From Cobetia amphilecti (GTDB taxonomy: Bacteria; Pseudomonadota; Gammaproteobacteria; Pseudomonadales; Halomonadaceae): a DNA stretch of 64,000 nucleotides. Location: assembly GCF_030010415.1 (NCBI RefSeq), contig NZ_JASCSA010000009.1. One strand, given 5' to 3'. Positions 1 to 8,975 of the stretch are shown here, piece by piece. The position numbers were made by a program, and so were the translations under genes. Every line of letters starts with the position of its first letter. Positions within the stretch are counted from its first letter, which is position 1. The notes below the pieces were generated by a model, which worked only from the letters and a program-made list of their open reading frames with translations, did not search any database and was not told the DNA's origin.

Positions 1-61
1 CGCCGACTGGCGTTGGCGCCTCGCGAATGCCCCCATCGGCCCCGATGGGGAAGACAGCTGA
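1..61 (+). CDS. C-terminal tail of an upstream ORF (partial)
   Basis: An open frame enters the window and ends at the TGA at 59-61, coding about 19 residues (ending ...PIGPDGEDS). Its stop overlaps the ATG of the xylulokinase gene by one base, which is typical of operon neighbours. Since xylulokinase genes often follow a mannitol or other polyol dehydrogenase, the missing gene may be one, but this is inference; the fragment is too short to identify. Confidence 0.45.
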   Translation, partial: ADWRWRLANAPIGPDGEDS

Positions 62-1603
62 ATGACGGATGGCAGGGAGAGCCCCATGTGGGTAGGCGTT
101 GATTGTGGGACTCAGAGTACCAAGGTGGTGATCGTCGATCCGGCCTGCGGCAGCATCGTGGCCCAGGGCCAGCGCAGTCATGCGCTGCAGGAAGGTGCCA
201 ACGGACGCCGCGAGCAGGATCCGCAGGACTGGGTGGCGGCGCTTGAGGGCGCCTTCGCTGATGCACTGGCCGCCTCGCGGCTGGACCCGCAGCGCATCAC
301 GGCGATCGGAGTGTCCGGTCAGCAGCATGGCATGGTGGTGCTGGATGAGGCCGGTGTGCCGCTCCATCCGGCCAAGCTGTGGTGTGACACCGAGACCAGC
401 GAGCACAATGCCGCACTGATCGCGGCGCTGGGAGGTGAGGCGGGCTGTCTGGAGACGCTCGGCCTGGTGCTGCAGACCGGTTACACCGCCTCCAAGCTCG
501 CCTGGCTGCGTGAGCAGCATCCTGAGCGCTACCAGCGCATCGCCAGCATCCTGCTGCCGCATGACTATCTCAACTTCTGGCTGACCGGCGAGCGCGTCGC
601 CGAATACGGCGATGCCTCGGGCACCGGCTATTTCGATACGCGGCGGCGCTGCTGGCATCAGGATGTCTTCGCGCAGATCGCCCCGGAGCTTGACGCCCGG
701 CGCGTGCTGCCCCGATTGATCGAATCCCACGAGCCGGCCGGACGCATTCGCCCCGAGATCGCCGCGCGCTTCGGGCTGCGTGACGACGTCATCGTCTCCA
801 GCGGGGGCGGTGACAACATGATGAGCGCCATCGGTACCGGCAACATCGCGCCGGGGCGGGTGACGCTCAGCATGGGCACCTCCGGCACGGTATGCGCCTG
901 GTCGGCGGACTATCCGGCCGGCTGCGACCCTCAGGTGGCCAGTTTCAGCGCCAGCGACGGTGGCTGGCTGCCGCTGGTATGCACCATGAATGTGACCTCG
1001 GCGACCACACGGGTACGCGAGATGTTCGGCTTCGACATCGCCACCTTCTCCGCCCAGGTGGCAAGCGCCCCGCGCGGAGCCGAGGGCGTGCAGGTGCTGC
1101 CGTTCTTCAATGGCGAACGCGTGCCGATGCTGCCGCGTGCCCAGGCCAGTTTCCACGGGTTGGACAGCCGCAATGCCACCCCGGCCAACCTGTGCCGCGC
1201 GACCATGGAAGGCGCAAGTTACGGCCTGCGTTACGCACTGGAGTGCATGGGGCCGCTGGGCAGTGAGGCGCGCCAGATCCGCCTGGTGGGCGGTGGCGCC
1301 AAAAGTCCGCTGTGGCGTCAGATGCTGGCCGACATTCTCGGCCTCGAGGTGGTCTGCCCGCAGGTGACCGAGGCCGCCGCCCTGGGCGCCGCGATTCAGG
1401 CGGGCTGGTGTCTGGGACAGTCAGGCGCAGATGGACAGGGCTGCCATAGCGAGACGCTTGAGCAACTCTGCGAGCGACTGGTCGCGCTGGATCATGCGAC
1501 ACTCGCCCAGCCCCAGGCCGAAGGAGTGGCCGCCTACCGCAAGGGCTACGCCGATTACCGCGTGCTGCTGGCCAGCGAGCACGACATTGCCGCCGGCGGC
1601 TGA
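62..1603 (+). CDS. xylB: Xylulokinase (FGGY carbohydrate kinase)
   Basis: ATP-dependent phosphorylation of D-xylulose to xylulose 5-phosphate, feeding the pentose phosphate pathway; cytosolic. At 513 residues it has normal length for the FGGY family. The N-terminal phosphate loop DCGTQST lies at residues 14-20, the likely catalytic aspartate is D251 in GGGDNM, and the C-terminal half has the nucleotide-binding segment VGGGAKSPLWRQM (about 407-419). GGGGAA at 48-53 serves as ribosome binding site for the ATG at 62, which overlaps the preceding stop codon, so it is probably the last gene of a polyol operon lying left of the window. A strong terminator follows. Family is certain; xylulose as substrate rests on overall resemblance to XylB/MtlY rather than ribulokinase or glycerol kinase. 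Confidence 0.9.
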   Translation: MTDGRESPMWVGVDCGTQSTKVVIVDPACGSIVAQGQRSHALQEGANGRREQDPQDWVAALEGAFADALAASRLDPQRITAIGVSGQQHGMVVLDEAGVPLHPAKLWCDTETSEHNAALIAALGGEAGCLETLGLVLQTGYTASKLAWLREQHPERYQRIASILLPHDYLNFWLTGERVAEYGDASGTGYFDTRRRCWHQDVFAQIAPELDARRVLPRLIESHEPAGRIRPEIAARFGLRDDVIVSSGGGDNMMSAIGTGNIAPGRVTLSMGTSGTVCAWSADYPAGCDPQVASFSASDGGWLPLVCTMNVTSATTRVREMFGFDIATFSAQVASAPRGAEGVQVLPFFNGERVPMLPRAQASFHGLDSRNATPANLCRATMEGASYGLRYALECMGPLGSEARQIRLVGGGAKSPLWRQMLADILGLEVVCPQVTEAAALGAAIQAGWCLGQSGADGQGCHSETLEQLCERLVALDHATLAQPQAEGVAAYRKGYADYRVLLASEHDIAAGG

Positions 1604-1654
1604 GCACGTTGTCAGAGCACGGCGGCTGAGCTCAATACATCAGCACGTCACGCC

Positions 1655-1701
1655 AAACACATCGCCCCCGTCGAGTCTCACTCGGCGGGGGCGATGTGTT
1701 T
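1655..1701. terminator. Bidirectional terminator between convergent genes
   Basis: Perfect 16-bp inverted repeat (1655-1670 with 1686-1701), GC-rich in the centre and ending in AAA on one side and TTT on the other. It lies between the convergent xylB and aldo-keto reductase genes and can serve both. Confidence 0.85.
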
Positions 1702-1740
1702 CACGCGCTTCATTGCATCAGTCGCGGCTCAGGCACGAGC

Positions 1741-2769
1741 TCAGGCATTGGACGAGCGCGCCCATAGATTGACGCCGCCATCGATGGCGTAGCGGTCGAT
1801 CTCGTCGAGCTCGGCCTGGGTGAAGTCGAGATGATCCAGTGCCTTGACGCAATCGCTGACCTGTTCCGGACGGCTGGCGCCGATCAGTGCGGTGGTGACG
1901 CGGTTGCCACGCAGCGCCCAGGCGAGGGCCATCTGGGCCAGCGACTGGCCACGGCGCTCGGCGATGGCGTTGAGGGCGCGCACCCGCTCCAGATTGTCCT
2001 CGGTGAGGTGGTCTTCCTTGATCGCTCCGCCGCGTGCCAGACGGCTATCCTGTGGCACGCCGCCCAGATACTTGTTGGTCAGCACGCCCTGGGCCAGCGG
2101 CGAGAACACGATGGAGCCGATGCCCTCGTCATCGAGGGTGTCGAGCAGGCCGTCTTCCTCGATCCAGCGATTGATCATCGAATAGCTGGGCTGATGGATG
2201 ATGCACGGCGTGCCCAGTTCGCGCAGGATGGCGGCGGCTTCGCGGGTGCGTTGGGCATTGTAGGAGGAGATGCCTGCATAGAGCGCCTTGCCGGAGCGCA
2301 CGGCACTGTCAAGCGCGCCCATCGTCTCTTCCAGCGGCGTGTCCGGATCGAAGCGGTGCGAATAGAAGATGTCGACGTAATCGAGGTCCATGCGCTTGAG
2401 GCTCTGGTCCAGGCTCGAGAGCAGGTACTTGCGGCTGCCCCATTCGCCGTAGGGGCCAGGCCACATGTGATAGCCCGCCTTGGTGGAGATCACCATCTCA
2501 TCGCGGTAGCCGGCGAAGTCGCGCTTGAGCATGCGACCGAACATTTCCTCGGCGCTGCCCGGCGGCGGCCCGTAGTTGTTGGCCAGATCGAAGTGGGTGA
2601 TGCCCAGATCGAAGGCGGTCTGGCAGATAGCGCGCGCATTGTCTTCGTGGGCGTTGTTGCCGAAGTTGTGCCAGAGCCCCAGTGACAGGCGGGGCAGTTT
2701 GAGGCCGCTCTTGCCGCAGCGCTGGTAGTGCATGCGTTCGTAGCGATCTTCAGCCGGGGTATAGCGCAT
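1741..2769 (-). CDS. gpr: Aldo/keto reductase, L-glyceraldehyde 3-phosphate reductase type (YghZ)
   Basis: NADPH-dependent reductase of the AKR superfamily. The 342 residues align almost throughout with my memory of E. coli YghZ/Gpr, which reduces L-glyceraldehyde 3-phosphate and detoxifies methylglyoxal: the segment GLWHNFG, then ITHFDLANNYGPPPGSAEE, STKAGY, VDIFYSHR and HQPSYSMINRWIEEDGL. The AKR catalytic tetrad is visible as D61, Y66, K97 and H138. It is a single gene divergent from a LysR regulator across 194 bp, which suggests that regulator controls it. Family assignment is strong; the physiological substrate here is inferred. Confidence 0.88.
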   Translation of the reverse strand: MRYTPAEDRYERMHYQRCGKSGLKLPRLSLGLWHNFGNNAHEDNARAICQTAFDLGITHFDLANNYGPPPGSAEEMFGRMLKRDFAGYRDEMVISTKAGYHMWPGPYGEWGSRKYLLSSLDQSLKRMDLDYVDIFYSHRFDPDTPLEETMGALDSAVRSGKALYAGISSYNAQRTREAAAILRELGTPCIIHQPSYSMINRWIEEDGLLDTLDDEGIGSIVFSPLAQGVLTNKYLGGVPQDSRLARGGAIKEDHLTEDNLERVRALNAIAERRGQSLAQMALAWALRGNRVTTALIGASRPEQVSDCVKALDHLDFTQAELDEIDRYAIDGGVNLWARSSNA

Positions 2770-2963
2770 GGCGGAGTCCTTTCACGAGTGGAGGCGTCGA
2801 TGTCACACAGAGGTGAGGTGACATCGGATGACGCCTTCAGTCTAGGTCGCGTCTGCAGGTCTGATAAGCACATGCGAACGAATAGATTGTTCGCCAGAAC
2901 GGACAATGCTGTGGCAGGCTCGATCACTGAAATTTCGGGTGACTGACACGAGGAGCAGGCAGG

Positions 2964-3869
2964 ATGCGGCATCACAAGCAGGTGGAGCGACTGATGTTGT
3001 TCGCTCAGGTGGCGGAAGCCCTCAGCTTCACCCGGGCGGCCAAGGCGCTGGGCGTGTCGCGTGCTCATCTTTCCGAGCAGGTGCGGCGGCTGGAGCAGGA
3101 CATCGGGGCGCCCTTGCTGATCCGCACCACGCGGGCGGTACGTCTCACGGAGGAGGGCGAGCGCATTCGCCAGCGCATGCAGTCGGTGCATGGCGAGTTG
3201 CTGGCACTGGAGCGCGAGCTTGAACACGACCTGGAGCAGACGAGTGAGCCTGAGCGTCAGGGCTACAGCGGGGTGTTGCGCATCACGGCGCCGGTGCTGT
3301 TCGCCGAGCGTTATCTGGTCGAGGTCTGCAATGCCTTTCAGGCGCGCCATCCGGCGGTCGAGCTGCGTCTGGACGTCAGTTACGAGAGCCATGACCTGAC
3401 CCGTGAGCCATTTGATGTGGCATTTCGCGCCACGCGCACGCCACCGGACAACATGATCGCGCGTCGCCTGCTCGATTACGTCCACTGCTGCTGCGCCTCG
3501 CCCGAGTATCTTGCCGCGCATGGCACGCCGCACACGGCCGCGGCGCTTGGCGATCATCGCTGCCACGTCTGGTCGGGGCAGTCCGGCTGGCCGCTGGCCA
3601 GTGGTGAGGTCAGTCTCGCGGGGGGATTGGCCATCAATGATCACCGCCTGCTCAAGCAGCAGGCGCTGGGTCATGCCGGCATCATCCGGGTCGCCCATTA
3701 TCTGGTCGACCGTGAGCTGGCCGAAGGCCGTCTGGTGCGTCTGCTGGCGCATGAGGAAGGCGAACCCAACAGCATCTACATGCTCTATCCCCAGCGCCTG
3801 CCGCAGTCGGGCAAGCTGCGCGCCTTCATGGCGGCGGTGGAAGCCGCCATGCCGCCTCGCGGTGCGTGA
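2964..3869 (+). CDS. LysR-family transcriptional regulator
   Basis: 301 residues: N-terminal winged helix-turn-helix (about residues 5-65, with FAQVAEALSFTRAAKALGVS typical of LysR) followed by a periplasmic-binding-protein-like effector domain from about residue 95. An AGGAG motif lies upstream of the ATG at 2964. It is divergent from the aldo-keto reductase gene at 2769, the classic layout in which a LysR protein controls its neighbour and itself. The effector domain carries no motif that reveals the ligand. The subgroup resembles the AaeR/YafC-like LysR proteins that often flank reductases, but this is only an impression. Confidence 0.88.
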   Translation: MRHHKQVERLMLFAQVAEALSFTRAAKALGVSRAHLSEQVRRLEQDIGAPLLIRTTRAVRLTEEGERIRQRMQSVHGELLALERELEHDLEQTSEPERQGYSGVLRITAPVLFAERYLVEVCNAFQARHPAVELRLDVSYESHDLTREPFDVAFRATRTPPDNMIARRLLDYVHCCCASPEYLAAHGTPHTAAALGDHRCHVWSGQSGWPLASGEVSLAGGLAINDHRLLKQQALGHAGIIRVAHYLVDRELAEGRLVRLLAHEEGEPNSIYMLYPQRLPQSGKLRAFMAAVEAAMPPRGA

Positions 3870-3902
3870 CCGAAAGACACAGACGCAAGAGTGGCATATG
3901 CA

Positions 3903-3940
3903 AAAAGACCGCCGTGCCCTGGCGGGCACGGCGGTCTTTT
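3903..3940. terminator. Strong terminator hairpin
   Basis: Perfect 17-bp inverted repeat (3903-3919 with 3924-3940), four-base loop TGGC, flanked by A and T runs. It lies between the convergent LysR and glcG genes and can act in both directions. Confidence 0.92.
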
Positions 3941-3995
3941 CATTCGCCTCTTTTATCCAAATTGGTGAGGCCTCTTTATCCAGGCTGGCGGCGCC

Positions 3996-4403
3996 TCAGA
4001 GGCCCAGCGCGGCGACCCCGGCCTTGGCGATCTGGGCATCCTGCTCCGGCTTGACGCCGGACACGCCGATGCTGCCGGCGATCTGGCCTTCGACCATCAC
4101 CGGCACGCCGCCGCCCAGCATGCCTTCAAGCTGCGGCGCTGACAGGAAGGCGGTGCGCCCGCCGTTGATGGAGTCCTCGAACAGCTGAGTCTCGCGGCGA
4201 CCCAGGGCAGCGCTCTTGGCCTTCTCCTGGGCGAAGTAGCCGGTCATCGCCGGGGTGTCGTCGAGGCGACGCAGGCCCAGCGGGTGGCCGCCATCGTCGG
4301 CAACGGCGATGGAGACGGCCCAGCCATTGGCCTCGGCTTCCTTCTGGGCGGCGTCCAGCATCTGATTGACGTCAGCGAGGGTCAGTACGTGGCGAGTGAT
4401 CAT
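3996..4403 (-). CDS. glcG: GlcG/HbpS-like DUF336 protein of the glycolate operon
   Basis: 135-residue protein of the GlcG/HbpS (DUF336) family, which is commonly encoded in glycolate oxidase operons; family members bind heme or small ligands, but the role of GlcG in glycolate metabolism is unclear. Visible family features: ADDGGHPLGLRRLDDTPAM, KAKSAALGRRETQLFED and the glycine-rich GGGVPVMVEGQIAGSIGVSG. It follows glcF on the same strand after a 78-bp spacer holding a 12-bp tandem repeat, so it is probably the last gene of the operon and is followed by a terminator. No signal peptide is visible. Confidence 0.88.
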   Translation of the reverse strand: MITRHVLTLADVNQMLDAAQKEAEANGWAVSIAVADDGGHPLGLRRLDDTPAMTGYFAQEKAKSAALGRRETQLFEDSINGGRTAFLSAPQLEGMLGGGVPVMVEGQIAGSIGVSGVKPEQDAQIAKAGVAALGL

Positions 4404-4433
4404 CGGGCTTCCTTGGCAGTGGTGAGGGAAAAG

Positions 4434-4481
4434 GACAGTGAAAGAGATAGTGAAACAGATACTGAAACAGATAGTGACGCT
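4434..4481. repeat. 12-bp tandem repeat, four copies, between glcF and glcG
   Basis: Four head-to-tail 12-bp units related to GATAGTGAAACA (4434-4445, 4446-4457, 4458-4469, 4470-4481) with one to three differences each. The array directly abuts the glcF stop codon at 4482-4484. Confidence 0.85.
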
Positions 4482-5804
4482 TCATCTCTGCGGGAGCGTC
4501 TCGGGCAGGGCATCATCCACCAGTTCGATCCAGTGACTCACCGGCGTGCGTCCGGCGCTCGAGAGATGCGTCTGACAGCCGATGTTGGCGGTGGCGATAC
4601 GCGCAGGCCCGTTGGCCTCCAGCGCCTCAAGCTTGCGGTCTCGCAGCTGGCGTGACAACTCCGGTTGCGTGATCGAGTAGGTGCCGGCGGACCCGCAGCA
4701 CAGATGGCCCTCCATGACAGGGGCCAGCGTGAAGCCCAGTTGCGACAGAATCTTCTCCACCTCGCCGCCCAGCCCCTGGGCATGTTGCAGGGTGCAGGGG
4801 CAATGGAAGGCCAGCGGCTGTTGGTCGGGCGTGGCCGCGAGACTCTGTCGATCTTGGCGGGCGATCTCCTCGCCCAGCACCTCGACGATATCGCGGGCCA
4901 GGGCGCTTACGCGTGCGGCGCGCTCAGCATAGTCCGGGTCATCGGCCAGCATCTCGCCATATTCCTTGACGAAGGCCCCGCAGCCACTGGCGGTCTGCAC
5001 GATCGCTTCCGCACCGGCCTCGATGGCCGGCCACCAGGCATCGATGTTGGCACGCATGCGCGCGCGACCGGCCTGCTGGGCGTTGAGGTGATAGTCGATG
5101 GCACCGCAGCAGCCGGCCTCCTGAATGGGCGTGACGTCGATGCCGAAGCGCGCCAGCACACGGGCAGTGGCGGCATTGATGTTGGGGGCCAGGCCCGGTT
5201 GCACGCAGCCCTCAAGCATCAGCACCTGGCGAGACAGCAACTGATCAGAAGGCGTCGCGGTGACAGGGGCGGTCGGGGGCTTGGCTTGACGGTCGCGCTC
5301 GCGGGTCAGCGGGATCTTGTCGGCCAGCGCGCCAGGCGCGAGGGGACGAAAGCGCACGCCAAGTGCCAGCAGGGCCTTGAAGCGCGTGGGTTCGACCAGC
5401 GCATGGCGCAGGCCGCTGCGCAGCAGACGCTCTCGCCACGGACGGCCGACGCGACGCTCCAGTTCCTGACGCCCGATATCGAGCAGGGTGTGATACTGCA
5501 CGCCCGATGGGCAGGTGGTCTCGCAGCTGCGACAGCTCAGGCAGCGGTCCAGATGCCGCTGGGTCTCGCGGGTGATCTCGCTGGCCTGCTGGCGGGTGCT
5601 TGGGTCCTGGCTCTCGGGGTCGCTCTCCAGCAGCTGCTTGATCAGATAGATGCGCCCGCGCGGCCCGTCGCGCTCATCGCCCAGCAGCTGATAGGTGGGG
5701 CAGGTGGCATTGCAGAAACCGCAATGCACGCAGCTGCGCAGGACCTTGTCGGCCCGCTGGATATGCGGTCTGGCAAGCGCGTCGTCACTGAAGTGGGTCT
5801 GCAT
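4482..5804 (-). CDS. glcF: Glycolate oxidase iron-sulfur subunit GlcF
   Basis: Electron-transfer subunit of the membrane-associated GlcDEF glycolate oxidase, passing electrons from the flavin subunits to the respiratory chain while glycolate becomes glyoxylate. 440 residues. Two [4Fe-4S] ferredoxin motifs CxxCxxCxxxCP are complete (C25/C28/C31/C35 and C89/C92/C95/C99). Two CCG domains follow, recognisable by GCCGAIDYH and LCCGSAGTY. It lies 28 bp after glcE and before glcG, the usual glcDEFG order. The ATG at 5804 is followed directly by conserved sequence, supporting the start. Confidence 0.95.
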   Translation of the reverse strand: MQTHFSDDALARPHIQRADKVLRSCVHCGFCNATCPTYQLLGDERDGPRGRIYLIKQLLESDPESQDPSTRQQASEITRETQRHLDRCLSCRSCETTCPSGVQYHTLLDIGRQELERRVGRPWRERLLRSGLRHALVEPTRFKALLALGVRFRPLAPGALADKIPLTRERDRQAKPPTAPVTATPSDQLLSRQVLMLEGCVQPGLAPNINAATARVLARFGIDVTPIQEAGCCGAIDYHLNAQQAGRARMRANIDAWWPAIEAGAEAIVQTASGCGAFVKEYGEMLADDPDYAERAARVSALARDIVEVLGEEIARQDRQSLAATPDQQPLAFHCPCTLQHAQGLGGEVEKILSQLGFTLAPVMEGHLCCGSAGTYSITQPELSRQLRDRKLEALEANGPARIATANIGCQTHLSSAGRTPVSHWIELVDDALPETLPQR

Positions 5805-5832
5805 TCAGGTGCGTCTCCTGTCGTGGCGTGAG

Positions 5833-7041
5833 TCACATCTCGGCGTACAGGCGACCGGGATTGAGGATGCCGTGGGGGTCCAGCTGCTGCTTGAGCTGAA
5901 GGTGATAGCGGGCATTGGGGGCGGCCAGCGGCATCAGCGGGCTGTCTTCGGCGGCGACGGTGCCCGGGGTATAGCAGATGGCGTGGCCGCCCAGCCGACT
6001 GGCCAGCGAGCGAATGCGCTGGGCCGGGGCATCGCTTGCGAGCCAGCGCTGGGCACCCGCCCAGTCACACAGCAGGTCGGCATCATCCACAGGGCCCAGC
6101 AGTTCGCTGACGGCGGCTTGCCACTCGAGGTGGTCCAGCGCCAACGCCAACGGCAGCGACAGTCGCCACAGTGCCTGATGCGGCGCGCGCGCGCTGAAGA
6201 AGGGCAGGCGGTGCTCACGCAGCTCAGTCCAGTGCGCCGTCGCCTGATCCGCCGTCAGGGCCTCGCCGCCCAGCTGCTCGCAACCGGCCTGGACCGAACG
6301 CTCGCCCCCTTCCAGGCGCAGGGTGAGTCGGCCGTCATGCCAGCTGGTCGCCGTGATCGGCAGCGGCGTGCGGCCCCAGGCATTCAGGCGAGTCAGCGCC
6401 TCGGCGAGACTGAGCTCCAGACACAGCGATTCGCTTGCCACCGGACGCGGCATCACCTTGAGCGAGACTTCACTGATCACGCCCAGCGTGCCCTGAGCGC
6501 CGCACATCAGGCGCGACAGGTCGTAGCCCGCCACGTTCTTCATCACTTCACCGCCGAAACGCAGCGCCTTGCCATCAGCACTGATGATGCGCGTGCCCAG
6601 CACCAGGTCGCGCAGGCTGCCGCTCCAGGGGCGGCGTGGGCCGCTGAGTCCCGAGGCGAGCGTGCCGCCGACGGTCGCCGCGGGGCCGAAGTGGGGCGGC
6701 TCGCAGCTCAGGTGCTGACCTTGCTCGGCGAGTACGGCCTCAAGCGTCGCCAGCGGGGTGCCGGCGCGCACCGAGACCATCAGCTCCACCGGGTCGTAGT
6801 GGGTGATGCCATGATGCGCGCGCATGTCGAGCACTTCCGCGGCGGCCACTTCGCGGCCGAGGAAGGCCTTGCTGCCACTGCCGGCGATGCGCAGCGGGCG
6901 CTTCGCCTCATGGGCGGCGCGGACCTGTTCACGGAGTGCCTCGCTGGCATCCTGTTGCTGCGGGGGCTGGCTGGCGGCAGGCGTAGCGCACTCGGCATGG
7001 CTTGGCACCTGATCCTGGAGAGAATCATCTGGCTCTGGCAT
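5833..7041 (-). CDS. glcE: Glycolate oxidase FAD-binding subunit GlcE
   Basis: Second flavin-domain subunit of glycolate oxidase, homologous to the N-terminal part of GlcD (FAD-binding type 4, PCMH fold). 402 residues; the FAD domain spans about residues 50-215 with RIAGSGSKAF, ATVGGTLASGLSGPRRPW and MKNVAGYDLSRLMCGAQGTL. The roughly 45-residue N-terminus is Gln/Ala/Pro-rich and probably unstructured. The start at 7041 has a weak GAGA ribosome site; later starts would cut into or near the domain. It is 143 bp downstream of glcD, a spacer that includes 11-bp tandem repeats, and 28 bp upstream of glcF. Confidence 0.93.
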   Translation of the reverse strand: MPEPDDSLQDQVPSHAECATPAASQPPQQQDASEALREQVRAAHEAKRPLRIAGSGSKAFLGREVAAAEVLDMRAHHGITHYDPVELMVSVRAGTPLATLEAVLAEQGQHLSCEPPHFGPAATVGGTLASGLSGPRRPWSGSLRDLVLGTRIISADGKALRFGGEVMKNVAGYDLSRLMCGAQGTLGVISEVSLKVMPRPVASESLCLELSLAEALTRLNAWGRTPLPITATSWHDGRLTLRLEGGERSVQAGCEQLGGEALTADQATAHWTELREHRLPFFSARAPHQALWRLSLPLALALDHLEWQAAVSELLGPVDDADLLCDWAGAQRWLASDAPAQRIRSLASRLGGHAICYTPGTVAAEDSPLMPLAAPNARYHLQLKQQLDPHGILNPGRLYAEM

Positions 7042-7058
7042 GGCATGTCTCTATTAAA

Positions 7059-7085
7059 GTGGCGATGAAGTGGCGATGAAGTGGT
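7059..7085. repeat. 11-bp tandem repeat in the glcD-glcE spacer
   Basis: The unit GTGGCGATGAA occurs at 7059-7069 and 7070-7080, and a third copy starts at 7081 but diverges after GTGG. It lies just upstream of the glcE start codon. Confidence 0.75.
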
Positions 7086-7184
7086 GAACGTCAGGTAGCG
7101 AAAGGTCCGGTAGTGAACGGTCAGGCGGCAGCGGATTTGAGAGCTGTCCATGACTGAGAAACCGTCCAGCCACGTGGCAGCTGT

Positions 7185-8684
7185 CTAGAAACGTGGCAGA
7201 TCGGGGTGCGGCAACTGGTTGTCATGCACATGCATGGCACCGAATTCGGCGCAGCGCGCCAGCGTCGGGATGTTCTTGCCGGGGTTGAGCAGGCCAGCGG
7301 GGTCGAAGGCGGCCTTCACGGCATGGAAGACGCTGATCTCCTCGTGGTTGAACTGGGCGCACATCTGATTGATCTTCTCGCGGCCCACGCCATGTTCGCC
7401 GGTGATGCTGCCGCCGGCGGCCACGCACAGTTCGAGAATCTTGCCGCCGACCTCCTCGGCCAGTTCCAGCTCGCCGGGCTGATTGGCATCGAACAAGATC
7501 AGTGGGTGCATGTTGCCGTCACCGGCATGGAAGACATTGGCCACCGCGAGCCCCGATTGGCGCGAGAGCTCCGCGATGCCGTTCAGCACGGCGGGCAGCT
7601 CACGGCGCGGAATGGTGCCATCCATGCAGTAGTAGTCGGGCGACATGCGACCCACTGCGGGGAAGGCATTCTTGCGCCCGGCCCAGAAGCGCGCGCGCTC
7701 GGCCTCGTCCTGTGCCTGGCGGATCTCGGTGGCGCCGGCGCGCTCCAGTACCTCACGGACTCGCGCGCAGTCATCGACGACATCGGCCTCGGCGCCGTCC
7801 AGCTCGCAGAGCAGAATGGCGGCGGCCTCGACCGGATAGCCCGCGTGGATGAAGTCCTCGGCGGCGCGGATCGCCAGGTTGTCCATCATCTCGAGCCCGC
7901 CGGGGATGATGCCGCAGGCGATGATGTCGCCCACCGCGCGGCCGGCCTTGTCGATATCGGCGAAGCTCGCCATCAGCACCTTGGCGGTCTCGGGCCTGGG
8001 CAGCAGGCGCACCGTGACTTCCGTGACCACCCCCAGCATGCCTTCGGAGCCTGTCATCAGCGCCAGCATGTCCAGGCCGGGCGAGTCGAGGCTGTCGGCG
8101 CCGATCGTCATCGCCTCGCCTTCGATGGTCAGCATCTCGAGCTTGAGCAGGTTGTGAACGGTGAGGCCGTACTTGAGGCAGTGCACGCCACCGGCATTCT
8201 CGGCCACGTTGCCGCCGATGGAGCAGGCGATCTGCGAGGAGGGGTCCGGCGCGTAGTAGAGCCCGAAGGGCGCGGCGGCCTCGGAAATGGCGAGATTGCG
8301 CACCCCGGGCTGCAGGCGCGCGGTGCGTGCGTCGGGGTCGATCTCGAGAATCTGCGCCATGCGCGACATCACCAGCAGCACGCCTTGCTCCAGCGGCAAG
8401 GCACCGCCGGATAGCCCGGTGCCGGCGCCACGTGTCACCACCGGCACGCCCAGCGCATGACATTCACGCAGCAGGGCGGCGACCTGCTCGACCCGCTCCG
8501 GCAGGGCGACCAGCATCGGCATGACGCGATAGGCGGACAGGCCATCACATTCGAAGGGATGCAGGTCCTCCTCGCGGTGCAGCAGCGTCAGGTCCGGCAG
8601 CAGGGTGGTGAGATGCGCCAGCACCTGGCCCTTGTCGTGCTGGGCCAGCGGTCCATCCAGCGTCGGGTCATAGAGGATATTCAT
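7185..8684 (-). CDS. glcD: Glycolate oxidase catalytic subunit GlcD
   Basis: FAD-dependent subunit that oxidises glycolate (and often D-lactate) to glyoxylate. The length of 499 residues equals that of E. coli GlcD. The FAD_binding_4 domain (about residues 50-230) shows VTRGAGTGLSGGALP, QIACSIGGNVAENAGG and MTGSEGMLGVVTEVTVRLLP; the C-terminal FAD-linked oxidase domain carries NVFHAGDGNMHPLIL and GSITGEHGVGREK. GGGAGG lies upstream of the ATG at 8684. It is the first gene of glcDEFG and divergent from glcC across about 390 bp holding two operator-like sites. Confidence 0.96.
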   Translation of the reverse strand: MNILYDPTLDGPLAQHDKGQVLAHLTTLLPDLTLLHREEDLHPFECDGLSAYRVMPMLVALPERVEQVAALLRECHALGVPVVTRGAGTGLSGGALPLEQGVLLVMSRMAQILEIDPDARTARLQPGVRNLAISEAAAPFGLYYAPDPSSQIACSIGGNVAENAGGVHCLKYGLTVHNLLKLEMLTIEGEAMTIGADSLDSPGLDMLALMTGSEGMLGVVTEVTVRLLPRPETAKVLMASFADIDKAGRAVGDIIACGIIPGGLEMMDNLAIRAAEDFIHAGYPVEAAAILLCELDGAEADVVDDCARVREVLERAGATEIRQAQDEAERARFWAGRKNAFPAVGRMSPDYYCMDGTIPRRELPAVLNGIAELSRQSGLAVANVFHAGDGNMHPLILFDANQPGELELAEEVGGKILELCVAAGGSITGEHGVGREKINQMCAQFNHEEISVFHAVKAAFDPAGLLNPGKNIPTLARCAEFGAMHVHDNQLPHPDLPRF

Positions 8685-8864
8685 GCACTGCCTCCCGGGA
8701 GGTTGGGGTCTGCGCGGCTGCTGTCTGTCGCTTATGTCTGCTGGTGCTGTCTGTCGTTACTGTCGGCTGATGCGGGGTTCGAGCGAGTCGCCTGTCGATT
8801 CCGCCGCACCTGATCTGCACACAATCTGGCCTGCCTCCCCGGTCTTGTCCATGCTTCACCTCAG

Positions 8865-8875
8865 TGGTATGACCA
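8865..8875. promoter_or_regulatory. Probable GlcC operator 1 (TGGTATGACCA)
   Basis: Perfect match to TGGTNNNACCA, the dyad recognised by FadR-subfamily GntR regulators such as PdhR, LldR and GlcC. It lies 180 bp upstream of glcD and 199 bp upstream of glcC. Confidence 0.75.
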
Positions 8876-8964
8876 GACATTCGTCTAGTGTTTGTGCAAG
8901 GAAAACCACGCTTTACTGGCCTCACGCCCGCTGCCATCAGGCGGCTTTGCGCCCGCTGATCGAC

Positions 8965-8975
8965 AGGTCTGACCA
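8965..8975. promoter_or_regulatory. Probable GlcC operator 2 (AGGTCTGACCA)
   Basis: One mismatch from TGGTNNNACCA and exactly 100 bp from operator 1. The same CTGACCAG-like right half is seen in both sites. Confidence 0.55.

Noticed and set aside
2490..3929. Minus-strand frame of 479 codons across the LysR gene and upstream region
   Set aside because: It overlaps the well-supported LysR and aldo-keto reductase genes in another frame and has no recognisable domain.
4665..7068. Long plus-strand frames opposite glcF and glcE
   Set aside because: They mirror the two glycolate oxidase genes whose iron-sulfur and FAD motifs are unmistakable; no ribosome sites.
8841..8853. A third GlcC-like operator
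   Set aside because: GGTCTTGTCC fails the ACC half-site, so it does not fit TGGTNNNACCA.
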